In this document: positions 18,024 through 26,637 of the stretch, piece by piece | Layout: each line of letters begins with the position of its first letter | Numbering within the stretch: the stretch's first letter is position 1 | Assembly (NCBI RefSeq): GCF_001439605.1 | Contig: NZ_LMBX01000004.1 | Coordinates: forward strand, 201,704-265,703 | Direction: 5' to 3' | DNA: 64,000 nt | Origin: Cytobacillus praedii | GTDB lineage: Bacteria; Bacillota; Bacilli; Bacillales; Cytobacillaceae | Notes under the pieces: model-generated | Told to the model about the DNA's origin: nothing | Seen by the model: the letters and a program-made list of their open reading frames with translations, nothing else | The model's database searches: none | Translations under genes and position numbers: made by a program

Positions 18024-19052
18024 ATGCTAGAAAAAGTTCGCGTTATTCAATATGGTTGTGGAAAAATGGGTATGGTTAGCTTGCGTTATTTATATGAAAA
18101 AGGTGCAGAAATTGTTGGAGCAATTGATTCGAACCCAGCTATTATCGGTAAGGATGTGGGTGAAGTTGCTGGATTAGATGTTAAACTAAATATCCCTATT
18201 AGAAGGAATGCTGAGGAAGTATTTAAAGAAACGGATGCTGATGTTTGTATTATTATGACGAAGAGCTTAATGACTGACACAGTTGATGCTTTTGAATTGG
18301 CTGCTCGTCACGGCGTAAATGCAATCTCTACTTGTGAAGAAGCCTTTTATCCATGGACTACTTCACCAGAAATAACCAACCGTTTAGACCGTTTAGCAAA
18401 AGATCATCATTGTACATTAACAGGGTCTGGCTATCAGGATGTATTCTGGGGTAACTTAATTACAACTTTAGCTGGTGCTACACATAATATTATTCGCATT
18501 GAAGGGAAATCCAGCTATAATGTTGAGCATTACGGAATAGCTCTCGCCGAGGTGCATGGAGCAGGTTTATCATTAGAAGAATTTGAGGGAAAAATTGCTA
18601 GTAATAATGATCTTCCATCTTTTATGAGAAATTCAAATGAATGGCTATGTTCGCAATTTGGCTGGACGATTAAATCTCAGAATCAGAAATTAGTGCCAAT
18701 GATTCATAACGAAGGTTTATATTCAGAAACATTAGGAAAAACAATTCCTGCTGGACATGCAACAGGAATGTCAGCTGTTGTGACCACTGTAACCCATCAA
18801 GGTCCGGTGATTGTAAGCGAATGTATCGGCAAAGTGTATGCTGAAGGTGAAACGGATTGTAATGATTGGGTCATTCAAGGTGAGCCAGAAACCGTAGTGA
18901 AAATTTCAAATCCAGCAACAGTCGAATTAACCTGCGCAACAGTTGTGAATCGAATCCCAGATTTATTAAAAGCTGCTCCAGGCTTCTATACAACTGAAAA
19001 GATGCCAGTTGCAAGCTATCGTACCTATCCACTTCATTTTTATAAAGATTAG
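18024..19052 (+). CDS. NAD(P)-dependent dehydrogenase resembling 2,4-diaminopentanoate dehydrogenase
   Basis: 342 residues with a dinucleotide-binding N-terminus (VIQYGCGKMGMVSLRYL). The rest resembles the dihydrodipicolinate-reductase-like group that includes 2,4-diaminopentanoate dehydrogenase of ornithine fermentation (AAHNIIRIEG-like segment, GHATGMSAVV, DLLKAAPGFYT). It should act in the cytosol on an amino or oxo acid. GGAGGA precedes both GTG (18021) and ATG (18024); ATG is chosen. It is driven by the MerR-type promoter in front and closed by a strong terminator. The rest of an ornithine-degradation pathway is absent here, so the substrate may differ. Confidence 0.72.
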   Translation: MLEKVRVIQYGCGKMGMVSLRYLYEKGAEIVGAIDSNPAIIGKDVGEVAGLDVKLNIPIRRNAEEVFKETDADVCIIMTKSLMTDTVDAFELAARHGVNAISTCEEAFYPWTTSPEITNRLDRLAKDHHCTLTGSGYQDVFWGNLITTLAGATHNIIRIEGKSSYNVEHYGIALAEVHGAGLSLEEFEGKIASNNDLPSFMRNSNEWLCSQFGWTIKSQNQKLVPMIHNEGLYSETLGKTIPAGHATGMSAVVTTVTHQGPVIVSECIGKVYAEGETDCNDWVIQGEPETVVKISNPATVELTCATVVNRIPDLLKAAPGFYTTEKMPVASYRTYPLHFYKD

Positions 19053-19085
19053 TTTTGGCGACACTAGATTAATAGAGTTGAAAAA

Positions 19086-19125
19086 CAAAGGAGAGCTGTT
19101 CTTTTTTTTGAACAGCTCTCCTTTT
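19086..19125 (+). terminator. Strong terminator after the dehydrogenase
   Basis: AAAGGAGAGCTGTTC pairs with GAACAGCTCTCCTTT across an eight-T loop and ends in a T-run. All pairs are Watson-Crick. Confidence 0.92.
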
Positions 19126-19262
19126 TGTCATCCATCATTCTATTCATAGATTACACCTATCATACTTTAAATGGGAGAATCTTATGTGAAAGTCCCCTCA
19201 ATTAATATGCTTCTTTTAAAACATTAATTTCATTCATATTGAAAATTAATAACCACTACCTA

Positions 19263-19293
19263 TTGACTTTTACGTTGCGTAATCCTTTATAGT
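19263..19293 (+). promoter_or_regulatory. Second MerR-type promoter (19-bp spacer) before the DUF2268 gene
   Basis: TTGACT (19263-19268) and TATAGT (19288-19293) lie 19 bp apart, with the dyad TTACG-TTG-CGTAA (19270-19282) in the spacer, again centred two bases left of the middle. The dyad differs from the one at 17927-17945, and no regulator gene adjoins it. A different MerR protein encoded elsewhere is therefore expected to act here. The transcript would start near 19300, 50 bases before the gene. Confidence 0.7.
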
Positions 19294-19351
19294 GGCAATT
19301 GTATTGTGAAGGTTTGAAGTTTTTACAAATCATCAAAAAAGGGTGGCATGA

Positions 19352-20248
19352 ATGAAAATAATAATAGAGGATACAATGGAGCAATATGAAAATTTGTTTG
19401 CAATAGAGGAAGATAGAGAACATTTTTATCGTTACTCAATGATGAAGCCGTTTGAAAAAATGTGGAATACGATTAATGTTCCATTAAAAGCAAAGCAGCC
19501 GAATGGGTATGATGTAATGATGGCTACAAAAATGCTTGGGTATCTTAGCGTATCAGATACTGAAATGGGGAGAAGGGCACTAGAGAAATTAAAAGAAATT
19601 CAAGCTCTTCAAACGGCGCAAAACACTTTGAAGGATTGCGTTGCCTTCATTGAAGAGAATCATTTAAAGATAAATGCGGATGAATTGAGATTTGGAATGT
19701 ATATAGCTGACCCGAAAAAGCTAGAATTGCAAAAAGGTTATTGTGGATTTGGAGGAATTCCAGGATTTATTCAAGTATCTATATATCCCAATTCCTTTAA
19801 CATTCCAAGACTACCTGCCGTCATTGCACATGAATTTCATCATAACATTCGTTTTTCATATTTTGATTGGGATCATGGGAACGTAACGGTTGGTGATTAC
19901 TTAATTATAGAAGGCTTAGCGGAGTCTTTTGCAAAAGAACTTTATGGAGAAGCTCTTTTAGGGCCTTGGGTAACGTCTCTTGATAAAGAGGACTTCGAAT
20001 ACTCAAAAGAAGTAATAAAAGATGCATTAGATGTTAAAGGTTTTGCTGAGGTCAGCAGTTATATGTTTGGTGACACCATTGCAAAGGAACAAGGCTATCA
20101 ACCTGTTGGCTTATCATCATTTGCGGGCTATGCAGTAGGATACCAAGCAGTACAGTCTTTTATGAAAGAGAATAACGTGGGCATTAGAGAAGCATCTTTA
20201 CTTAGTACAGATGAAATACTAAATAATTGTAGGCTGTTTTCTAAGTAA
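19352..20248 (+). CDS. DUF2268 putative Zn-dependent protease
   Basis: 298 residues. A gluzincin-type HEFHH (residues 160-164: His, Glu, His ligands) is followed about 30 residues later by EGLAESFAKEL, which could give the third ligand. This arrangement is that of DUF2268 putative peptidases. No signal peptide is visible, so it is probably cytosolic or released. The start ATG follows GGGTGG. It stands alone behind a MerR-type promoter. Substrate unknown. An assigned function beyond metalloprotease would be speculation. Confidence 0.82.
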   Translation: MKIIIEDTMEQYENLFAIEEDREHFYRYSMMKPFEKMWNTINVPLKAKQPNGYDVMMATKMLGYLSVSDTEMGRRALEKLKEIQALQTAQNTLKDCVAFIEENHLKINADELRFGMYIADPKKLELQKGYCGFGGIPGFIQVSIYPNSFNIPRLPAVIAHEFHHNIRFSYFDWDHGNVTVGDYLIIEGLAESFAKELYGEALLGPWVTSLDKEDFEYSKEVIKDALDVKGFAEVSSYMFGDTIAKEQGYQPVGLSSFAGYAVGYQAVQSFMKENNVGIREASLLSTDEILNNCRLFSK

Positions 20249-20269
20249 TCTGTTTGTACGAATGCAGGC

Positions 20270-20353
20270 ATGACTAGGACAGCCAAGAAGAAATTAAATA
20301 TCGCTACAGCAGTTTTAGCAATGCGTTATCTGTGGTTTTATAAAAAAGATTGA
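20270..20353 (+). pseudogene. Short open frame, possible gene remnant
   Basis: 27 codons (begins MTRTAKKKLNIATAVLAMRY) with a weak ribosome site. The peptide is basic and then hydrophobic and could be the tail of a lost membrane protein or a very small protein. No family recognised. Confidence 0.25.
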
Positions 20354-20422
20354 TTATTTGAAACTACGTTTGATAGTACTCTGATAATATAGAATTGTAC
20401 AAAAGAACGGGGAGGGAATTAA

Positions 20423-20788
20423 ATGGAGTATCAACCAATCAATCTGAGCGAAAAGCTGTCGAAATTTACTGAGCAGTGGTCTCCTAAAGTCATTGGTGAA
20501 TTGAATGACTATCAATTTAAGCTAGTCAAGATTCAAGGGGATTTTGTATGGCATAATCATAAAGATACTGATGAGGTATTTATCGTACTCGAGGGTGAAA
20601 TGGTCATCGAATTCCGTGATGGCGAGGTTAAGCTTTCAAAAGGAGAAATGTATGTTGTTCCAAAAGGTGCGGAGCATAAGCCCTATGCTGAAATGGAATG
20701 TCATGTAATGATAGTGGAGCCAAGAGGTGTTGTTAATACGGGTGAAACAAAAGGAAAATTGACTGCTGAAAACAATGTTTGGATCTAA
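20423..20788 (+). CDS. Cupin-domain protein
   Basis: 121 residues, a single-domain cupin. Motif 1 (WHNHKDTDEVFIVLEGE, about 43-59) gives two His and a Glu, and motif 2 (YVVPKGAEHKPYAE) gives the second-strand His. The four ligands of a metal-binding cupin are thus present. The role is unknown; small stand-alone cupins include isomerases, dioxygenases and sensors. Ribosome site GGGGAGGG. Single-gene unit with a terminator at 20877. Confidence 0.88.
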   Translation: MEYQPINLSEKLSKFTEQWSPKVIGELNDYQFKLVKIQGDFVWHNHKDTDEVFIVLEGEMVIEFRDGEVKLSKGEMYVVPKGAEHKPYAEMECHVMIVEPRGVVNTGETKGKLTAENNVWI

Positions 20789-20876
20789 TAACACTCCTTT
20801 AAGAAAAGGGGCGATTTTGTCCAACACAGGTTGTAAGAATCATTTCTTTATTATAAATGGATAAATACATTGAGAG

Positions 20877-20914
20877 CGTATTTTGATCAAACTTTGAATC
20901 AAAATACGGCTTTT
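20877..20914 (+). terminator. Terminator after the cupin gene
   Basis: CGTATTTTGAT pairs with ATCAAAATACG around a 10-base loop, followed by GCTTTT. The remaining part of the 20789-21262 gap shows no further gene. Confidence 0.85.
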
Positions 20915-21262
20915 CCTTGGTTCACTGCATTCATTTATTTTAAATCAATACTTTCTCGAGTAAAACTAATCCATACCATAATCGAACACTCATTAACCCA
21001 AAATCCATGCATCGTCATTCCCCCAGTCATATAATCCGGTATTTGGAGGTTAAAACACAACAACACTTGCTGCACCCTGCGTCAGACGTTCTGTCTAATC
21101 GATGTGATTCTCCTAGTTAAACCACAATTTTAATTATATGTGTTAGTTTATTCCGTTTCTAATAGGCAGTTATTTTTAAACTGAGTCCTTCATTTATTAG
21201 GGATTAATTTCCTTATATTTAGAAAAGATGTTAAAATATTACTATTATAAGGAGGGGCTCAA

Positions 21263-21481
21263 TTGGATGAGAAGAAGAAAAGTAAACTAATAACTTGGAT
21301 ACTGATTGTAATGATCGTTTCGCTTGTAGCTTCTTTTGTTCTATTTTTTATGGGTCAATATATGCTTGCTTTTGCTGTTGGTGGGATTTTTATGATTCTG
21401 GCTACTTTTTTAGGGCAGTGGTCTTCAAACAAAAGTAGAGATTACATACATAGAAATATGCATAATAACAATAAATGGTAA
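21263..21481 (+). CDS. Small two-helix membrane protein
   Basis: 72 residues with two membrane helices (about 9-28 and 33-52) and polar, basic ends. The TTG at 21263 is the only in-frame start behind a strong AAGGAGGGG; the nearby ATG at 21267 is in another frame that stops after seven codons. Resembles small uncharacterised Bacillus membrane proteins; function unknown. Own terminator follows immediately. Confidence 0.75.
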   Translation: MDEKKKSKLITWILIVMIVSLVASFVLFFMGQYMLAFAVGGIFMILATFLGQWSSNKSRDYIHRNMHNNNKW

Positions 21482-21514
21482 AAGCGTTTGGGTTTTATTC
21501 CAAACGCTTTTTTT
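21482..21514 (+). terminator. Terminator after the small membrane protein gene
   Basis: AAGCGTTTGG and CCAAACGCTT pair around GTTTTATT-type loop bases, followed by seven T. Confidence 0.92.
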
Positions 21515-21589
21515 GCTCCTTTTATCATTTCAACGGTTATGATATTTTTTCGTACACGGAAATAACCATCTATACGAAAATAGCCTAAA

Positions 21590-21632
21590 CATGTGAAGTG
21601 AATACTATACAAAATGGTATTCACTTCACATG
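21590..21632. repeat. Perfect 16-bp inverted repeat
   Basis: CATGTGAAGTGAATAC and GTATTCACTTCACATG are exact reverse complements separated by 11 bases. Only three T follow on the plus strand, so a terminator is doubtful. It lies downstream of the orphan riboswitch when read on the minus strand. Confidence 0.7.
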
Positions 21633-21704
21633 TTTATCCCCTCCAATTTTTTTATCGCTCTGTTATTTTTCATAGTTGATTTTCGTGTTTTTGTATAAGA
21701 ATTC

Positions 21705-21895
21705 ATAAGCGGAGAATTTCCGGCTATTTTATAGAAAGGTAGCTTGAGAAGCAGTAATAAGCGGAGATATTCCGATTAACTGCTAGATTGAGACAAAATC
21801 CAAAGATTTGGATACGATAACCGGAAAAACTCCCTTTATTTTTAAAAAAATATGGGTATTTCCCAATTTAAACGGAATTTTTCCGTTTATTTCTC
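21705..21895. repeat. Degenerate intergenic repeats, CGGAGAAATTCCG type, 52/60/51 bp apart
   Basis: Four copies of a short near-palindrome (AAGCGGAGAATTTCCG, AAGCGGAGATATTCCG, AACCGGAAAAACTCC, AACGGAATTTTTCCG) start near 21707, 21759, 21819 and 21870. The same element with the same spacing pattern occurs at 29374-29570. Spaces between the copies are not conserved. Confidence 0.75.
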
Positions 21896-21940
21896 AAACA
21901 CTCAAAAATCAACATACAGTTAAATCAGAGCATTAAATAC

Positions 21941-22133
21941 AAAAAAACCTCTTCCTGAAAATAAGAAGAGGGCTGATTACATACATGAATGGTCTGCTCT
22001 CCTTATCTTGTAGCATTTGGCTACTGGAACTGGCACAGTACTTATAAAGTCCGCTGCCGAGGCTCCAAAGGGCCAGTCCCTCCACCTCGCTGGATAAGAA
22101 AACTTTGAAGTTATTAAATTATTAACCAATTTA
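21941..22133 (-). ncRNA. SAM-I (S-box) riboswitch leader with terminator, no downstream gene
   Basis: On the minus strand from about 22099 the S-box landmarks appear in order: CTTATCCAGCGAGGTGGAGG, GGACTGGCCC, GCCTCGGCAGC, GTGCCAGTTCC, and the closing GATAAGG near 22001 (P1: CTTATC with GATAAG). A terminator hairpin CCTCTTC/GAAGAGG with seven T follows at 21975-21941. A promoter TTGATA-17 bp-TAAATT (22156-22128) lies just upstream. S-boxes end transcription of methionine and sulfur genes when SAM is plentiful. Here no reading frame of note follows on the minus strand before 21482. The leader is therefore orphaned, or works as a small RNA. Confidence 0.88.
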
Positions 22134-22384
22134 CACGATAAAAGGCCGATTATCAACTCGATTTTTAAAAATAAGTGCATCTTTGCATGGAAGGGATGGA
22201 ATTCGGATTCATGGATGGTAAAGGGATATTTTTGCCAGAATAATAGTAGTCAATTAGCGCTGTTCTGCCTTTTTTTAGACAGATGATTACTCAGGATTTT
22301 AATAATCATTAATAAATCATCTGCAATGTTGATAGAGTCTTGATTTTTTGTTGTTACACTCCATTTATAAAGGAGTGAATAAAT

Positions 22385-23089
22385 ATGAATGAGGAGTATA
22401 TTCTGCAAACAAAACTGCTAACCAAGAAGTTCAGGAGGTCTTCCATTTTAAATGCTGTATCAATCAATGTAAGGAAGAACACTGTTTATGGTTTGTTGGG
22501 GCCAAATGGGGCAGGGAAGTCCACGATGCTAAAGCTCATAGCGGGTCTGCTGAAGCCAACATCTGGGGAAGTCATTTTTAATGGAAATCCGTGGACTAGA
22601 AAGGATTTAGCCCATATTGGTTCTTTAATTGAAAATGCCCCACTTTATGGGAATTTAACGGCTAAAGAAAATTTAGAGGTTATTAATACCATTCTTGGGC
22701 TGCCAAAAGAGCGAATGGAAGAGGTTCTTGATATTGTCGGTTTAACCCATACGGAAAATAAAAAAGTGATGGATTTTTCAATGGGAATGAAGCAGCGTCT
22801 TGGCATTGCCCTTGCGATCTTGAATCATCCCAATCTATTAATCCTGGATGAGCCAACGAATGGATTAGATCCTATTGGGATACAAGAATTAAGAGAATTG
22901 ATTGCTTCTTTTCCGCAGCAGGGCATTACAGTCCTATTATCAAGCCACTTGTTATCGGAAGTGGAACAAATAGCTGACGATATCGGAATCATCAGTAATG
23001 GGGTACTAGGTTATGAAGGGAAATACCATTCTTATGAAAATTTAGAAACGCTTTTTACTGATGTTGTACGAAAAAATAGAACACAATAG
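22385..23089 (+). CDS. ABC transporter ATPase, lantibiotic-immunity (LanF / BcrA) type
   Basis: 234 residues, complete ABC ATPase: Walker A GPNGAGKST (39-47), signature FSMGMKQRLGIA, Walker B LLILDEPTNGLDP and the switch His in LLSSHLLSE. Its length and the short C-terminus are those of LanF/BcrA proteins, which with LanE and LanG expel or dislodge lantibiotics and similar peptides from the membrane. Ribosome site AAAGGAGTG. First gene of a five-gene unit with two permeases and a two-component system. Confidence 0.9.
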   Translation: MNEEYILQTKLLTKKFRRSSILNAVSINVRKNTVYGLLGPNGAGKSTMLKLIAGLLKPTSGEVIFNGNPWTRKDLAHIGSLIENAPLYGNLTAKENLEVINTILGLPKERMEEVLDIVGLTHTENKKVMDFSMGMKQRLGIALAILNHPNLLILDEPTNGLDPIGIQELRELIASFPQQGITVLLSSHLLSEVEQIADDIGIISNGVLGYEGKYHSYENLETLFTDVVRKNRTQ

Positions 23090-23100
23090 GAGGCTGCCGG

Positions 23101-23856
23101 ATGTATTTATATTTGAAATCAGAATTCATTAAAATAAAACGAACAAGCATAAGGAAGTTGCTGCTGCTGATTCCCCTTATCTGCTCACTGCTTGCCATCG
23201 GTTTTAATTTTCTTAGCGGTGATTCAGATGTTATAAGTCTCAGTGCAGAAACGATCATCAATCATTGGGGGATCATATGGCTCTCCGTATTGATCGCTCT
23301 TACAGCAGGGCTTCTGAATAATCTGGAAAAAAAATCAACCAAATTTAAAACAATCATTGCTTTACCAATTAATCTTTCAAAAAAGGAAATGAGCAGAGTT
23401 TTATTAGTAATCGGATTTGTAGTGCTAGGCTCATTTCTATTAGTTGCAGCTATAAGCCTAACCCGTTTACTGATCCAGACAGCTGCAGTTCCACTCTCTT
23501 CTTATATTTTGGCAGTTATCTTAATGTTTATTACTTCCCTATGGCAGGTTCCATTTTGTTTATGGCTTTCAAGAAAAACGAACTTCTTTATCACATTATT
23601 ATTGAATAGCATGCTTAATTTAAATTTGGGTACATTTTTTGCTCCTACGGAAGATTGGTGGTTCATCCCTTTTAGCTGGCATTTAAGAGTGCAAATGCCT
23701 TTAACTAAACTGCACTCCAACGGAATCCCTTTGCCGCCAAACGATGAACTGCTTAGTTATTCAGTCATTCCAATCGCTCTTGCAGTAAGCATTCTCTTCT
23801 TTATAGTTCTTACTTTCATAGCTGCTCGGTCGTTTAATAAAATCGAGGTGAAGTAA
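23101..23856 (+). CDS. Lantibiotic-immunity ABC permease, LanE (MutE/EpiE) type
   Basis: 251 residues, six or so membrane helices. The N-terminus MYLYLKSEFIKIKRTSIRK with the first helix right after is typical of the ABC-2 MutE/EpiE permeases. AGGAGG precedes ATG by 6 bases, and the gap to the ATPase is 11 bases. The last base of its TAA is the first base of the next gene's ATG (TAATG coupling). It forms a heteromeric export or immunity complex with the next permease and the ATPase. Confidence 0.86.
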   Translation: MYLYLKSEFIKIKRTSIRKLLLLIPLICSLLAIGFNFLSGDSDVISLSAETIINHWGIIWLSVLIALTAGLLNNLEKKSTKFKTIIALPINLSKKEMSRVLLVIGFVVLGSFLLVAAISLTRLLIQTAAVPLSSYILAVILMFITSLWQVPFCLWLSRKTNFFITLLLNSMLNLNLGTFFAPTEDWWFIPFSWHLRVQMPLTKLHSNGIPLPPNDELLSYSVIPIALAVSILFFIVLTFIAARSFNKIEVK

Positions 23857-24605
23857 TGCGGCAATTTTACAGATGCTTACTATCTGAGTTTAAAAAGAGA
23901 AAGCGAAGTTTATTCCTGTTATTACACTTGGGCGTTCCACTCGTTTTCCCCAGTGCATTGGTGATTTACTTTTTATCTAGGAATCACTCGATAAGTTCAG
24001 AAGCAAGCTACGTTATTTTCTTTGAATTAATAGGAGTTGGTACACCGGTTATCATTTCTATTATTTGCGGAATGGTGGCTGATTCTGAAAATGAAGCAGG
24101 TCATTTTCAAAATATGCTCGGAGTTATTCAGAGTAAAACCATCTCATTCACGAGTCAAACAACAATGATGATTTTCTCATATAGTGCTGCGATATTTTTA
24201 ACGATATTTATCTATTCGTTGTCTTTAACGTTTCTAGTTGGTGCGGATGAAGTTTCCTACACTCTCTACTATTTAACAGGTATAATTTTTACAGGAACTT
24301 CCGTATTTCAATATGGATTCTATCAAGTGATTGGCTATAAGTATGGGATCGGGATTAGCAGCCTATGCGGGTTCGGAGGATTGATCATTGCTGCGCTTTC
24401 TTTAACTGCAATTGGAGAAAAAGTGTGGGCGTTCCTGCCTTGGGCATGGGCAAACCGATTCAGTGAATACGTAACTAATTTAACGTTTATTAGTGATCCG
24501 ATGCTAGTAATAGGAGGCTATTCCTTTCTTATTTTAACAATAGGAATGATTGTGCTAAGTATCGTTTGGATCAATCAATGGACAGGAAGAAAAACAACCG
24601 ACTAA
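23856..24605 (+). CDS. Lantibiotic-immunity ABC permease, LanG (MutG) type
   Basis: 249 residues, six membrane helices, N-terminus RQFYRCLLSEFKKRKRSLFLLLHLGVPLVFPS as in MutG-family permeases. Starts by a one-base overlap with the preceding permease. Second half of the LanFEG-like transporter. The two permeases are only distantly alike, as usual for LanE/LanG pairs. Confidence 0.85.
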   Translation: MRQFYRCLLSEFKKRKRSLFLLLHLGVPLVFPSALVIYFLSRNHSISSEASYVIFFELIGVGTPVIISIICGMVADSENEAGHFQNMLGVIQSKTISFTSQTTMMIFSYSAAIFLTIFIYSLSLTFLVGADEVSYTLYYLTGIIFTGTSVFQYGFYQVIGYKYGIGISSLCGFGGLIIAALSLTAIGEKVWAFLPWAWANRFSEYVTNLTFISDPMLVIGGYSFLILTIGMIVLSIVWINQWTGRKTTD

Positions 24606-24619
24606 AGGATGACGTAAAT

Positions 24620-25288
24620 ATGGCAAGGATCTTAGCGATTGATGATGATGATGCAATTCTAAGGCTTATTAGGAAAATGCTAGAGATGAAAAATCATGAA
24701 GTTACTACTCTTCTAAATATAAAAGAGATCACGATAGAAGAAATAAATAGATATAATCTGATTTTATTGGATGTAATGATGCCGGGAGAGGATGGCTTTA
24801 AAATTTGTGAAAAAATTAGACCTTTGATTGATATCCCCATCATCTTTATGACAGCCAAAAGTGATGAAAATTCCATTATTAAAGGCTTATCAATTGGCGG
24901 AGATGATTATATTGTCAAGCCGTTTAGTATACATGAAGTGAATGCGCGGATTGAGGCCCATTTACGAAGGGAATCCAGACCAAAAAGAGGAAGCAAAAGC
25001 GTGTTTATTGATGGGGATATTCTTTTTGATTTAGAAGCAAAAAAAGTGATCATCCAAGGGGATGAAGTCAGTTTTACGAAGACTCAATATAGAATCTGTG
25101 AATTGCTTGCTTTACATAAAGGGAAAATTTTTTCCAAAGACGATATTTATGAATCCGTCTATTCAATAGAAAGTGATTCGCAAATTTCAACGATTGTTGA
25201 ACATATCAGGGTAATAAGAAAGAAATATGCCCAATTTAATCTAGTCCCCATCAATACAGTCTGGGGTGTGGGGTATATATGGGAATAA
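24620..25288 (+). CDS. Response regulator, OmpR family
   Basis: 222 residues. The receiver domain has the acidic cluster IDDDD (8-11), phospho-acceptor D51 in LILLDVMMPGEDG and K100 in VKPFS. A C-terminal winged helix follows (about 130-222, FTKTQYRICELLALHKG, VWGVGYIWE). The frame is open back to a TTG at 24566 inside the permease gene, but AAAGGATG and the family alignment favour ATG at 24620. It overlaps the kinase gene by 10 bases. Expected to activate the preceding transporter genes when the kinase detects a peptide antibiotic. Confidence 0.92.
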   Translation: MARILAIDDDDAILRLIRKMLEMKNHEVTTLLNIKEITIEEINRYNLILLDVMMPGEDGFKICEKIRPLIDIPIIFMTAKSDENSIIKGLSIGGDDYIVKPFSIHEVNARIEAHLRRESRPKRGSKSVFIDGDILFDLEAKKVIIQGDEVSFTKTQYRICELLALHKGKIFSKDDIYESVYSIESDSQISTIVEHIRVIRKKYAQFNLVPINTVWGVGYIWE

Positions 25289-26637
25289 AGAATACATTTT
25301 CAGCTTATTTTGTTACATCCATTATAAAATTAGGCCTTGCCGGTTTAATTGTGCTGCTAATCAATGTTGGATTTGCGATCGGGGGAATCAATCATCATCT
25401 GTTACTGCCGGCAAACGAGCCGATAAAAAAGGCAGAAACAATCCAAAATGAAGTGGTACATGCGGATTCTATTGATTTCAGCAGCATCCCACCTGAACTG
25501 GATTACGCTATTTTTAATAAGAAAACAAGCGAAATGATAAAGAGTAATTTGAGTCGAAGAAATAAAGAAAAAGCAAAAGAAGCTTTTCAGAATCCCAGCA
25601 AGGAAAAAATGAGTTCTTTTATCAGGTATGATAGTAAGAATGAAACGATTTTGATTTACTATAACTTGAAAGTTCAGTTCGCAAACGCTGAATGGAGAAA
25701 GGCATTTCCTAACCCTGGTGTGTGGCTAACCAGTCTTTCTATTCTCTTTTATATGATTTATTTAGTCTGGAGCATTAGAAGCTTCTCGCAAGTGATTATC
25801 CAAGAAAATCAAAAGCTTATTAAAGTAGCTCGAAAAATAGAAGAAAAGGATCTGAATATCGAGTTTCCACATGTTCGATTTAATGAGTATAAAGATGTAA
25901 TGGGCGCAATGGAAAGCTTATCAGAAGCACTGGTTAAATCCATTCAAAAGGAAATTCAGGTGACAGACTCAAAGGCAGAACAAATCAGCTATTTAATCCA
26001 TGATATAAAAATTCCACTGACCGTGATCAAAGGGAATGTCGAACTGTTAGAAGTAATGGCAGCCGACGACATGAAGGAAAATTTTACTGACATTATGAAT
26101 TCCATACAACAGGTTGAACAATACATTCAGGAAGTAATCGATATCAATTTGAACAACAAGCAAATAAATATGCAAAAAGAAGAAGTAGCTATAAATGATT
26201 TTATGGATAAGCTGAAAGCCGAAATTAGAAGCCTGAGTAATAATATAATTGTTGAGGATTTTACAGATAAGGAGACTAGCCTTTTTATAGATGCAAATCT
26301 GCTCATTCGAGCGATAAATAATATCATACTAAACGGAATGGAAAGAACACCACAGGATGAAAAAGTACAATTAATCATCAAGCAAGATAATGATTGTATC
26401 CAATTCCTTATCATTGATAAGGGACCTGGTTTTTCAGAGGAAGCTCTCAAAAAAGGAACCGAGCTTTTCTATACTGAAAACGAAGGACGGACAAATAACA
26501 GCCATTATGGACTGGGATTAACGTTCACGGAAAACATAGTTAAGCAGCACGAAGGCAGGATGATCCTTAGCAATAATGCGAATCACTCTGGGGAAGTTCT
26601 CGTAGAATTGCCAGTACTCATTCGGGAAAAAGGTTGA
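25279..26637 (+). CDS. Sensor histidine kinase of the immunity cassette
   Basis: 452 residues. Two membrane helices (about 13-38 and 148-166) flank an extracytoplasmic loop of about 110 residues, which is longer than in the intramembrane-sensing BceS type. A HAMP-like region and H-box ISYLIHDIKIPLTVIKGN with H241 follow. The catalytic domain has N-box NLLIRAINNIILNGME, G1 DKGPGF and G2 GLGLTF. Pairs with the response regulator it overlaps. The loop suggests direct ligand sensing as in lantibiotic or cationic peptide responsive kinases (SpaK, NisK or CprK-like). The ligand is unknown. Confidence 0.9.
   Translation: MGIKNTFSAYFVTSIIKLGLAGLIVLLINVGFAIGGINHHLLLPANEPIKKAETIQNEVVHADSIDFSSIPPELDYAIFNKKTSEMIKSNLSRRNKEKAKEAFQNPSKEKMSSFIRYDSKNETILIYYNLKVQFANAEWRKAFPNPGVWLTSLSILFYMIYLVWSIRSFSQVIIQENQKLIKVARKIEEKDLNIEFPHVRFNEYKDVMGAMESLSEALVKSIQKEIQVTDSKAEQISYLIHDIKIPLTVIKGNVELLEVMAADDMKENFTDIMNSIQQVEQYIQEVIDINLNNKQINMQKEEVAINDFMDKLKAEIRSLSNNIIVEDFTDKETSLFIDANLLIRAINNIILNGMERTPQDEKVQLIIKQDNDCIQFLIIDKGPGFSEEALKKGTELFYTENEGRTNNSHYGLGLTFTENIVKQHEGRMILSNNANHSGEVLVELPVLIREKG

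Noticed and set aside
21977..22180. 67-codon minus-strand frame
   Set aside because: It covers the S-box aptamer; the conserved bases are those of the RNA, not of a protein.
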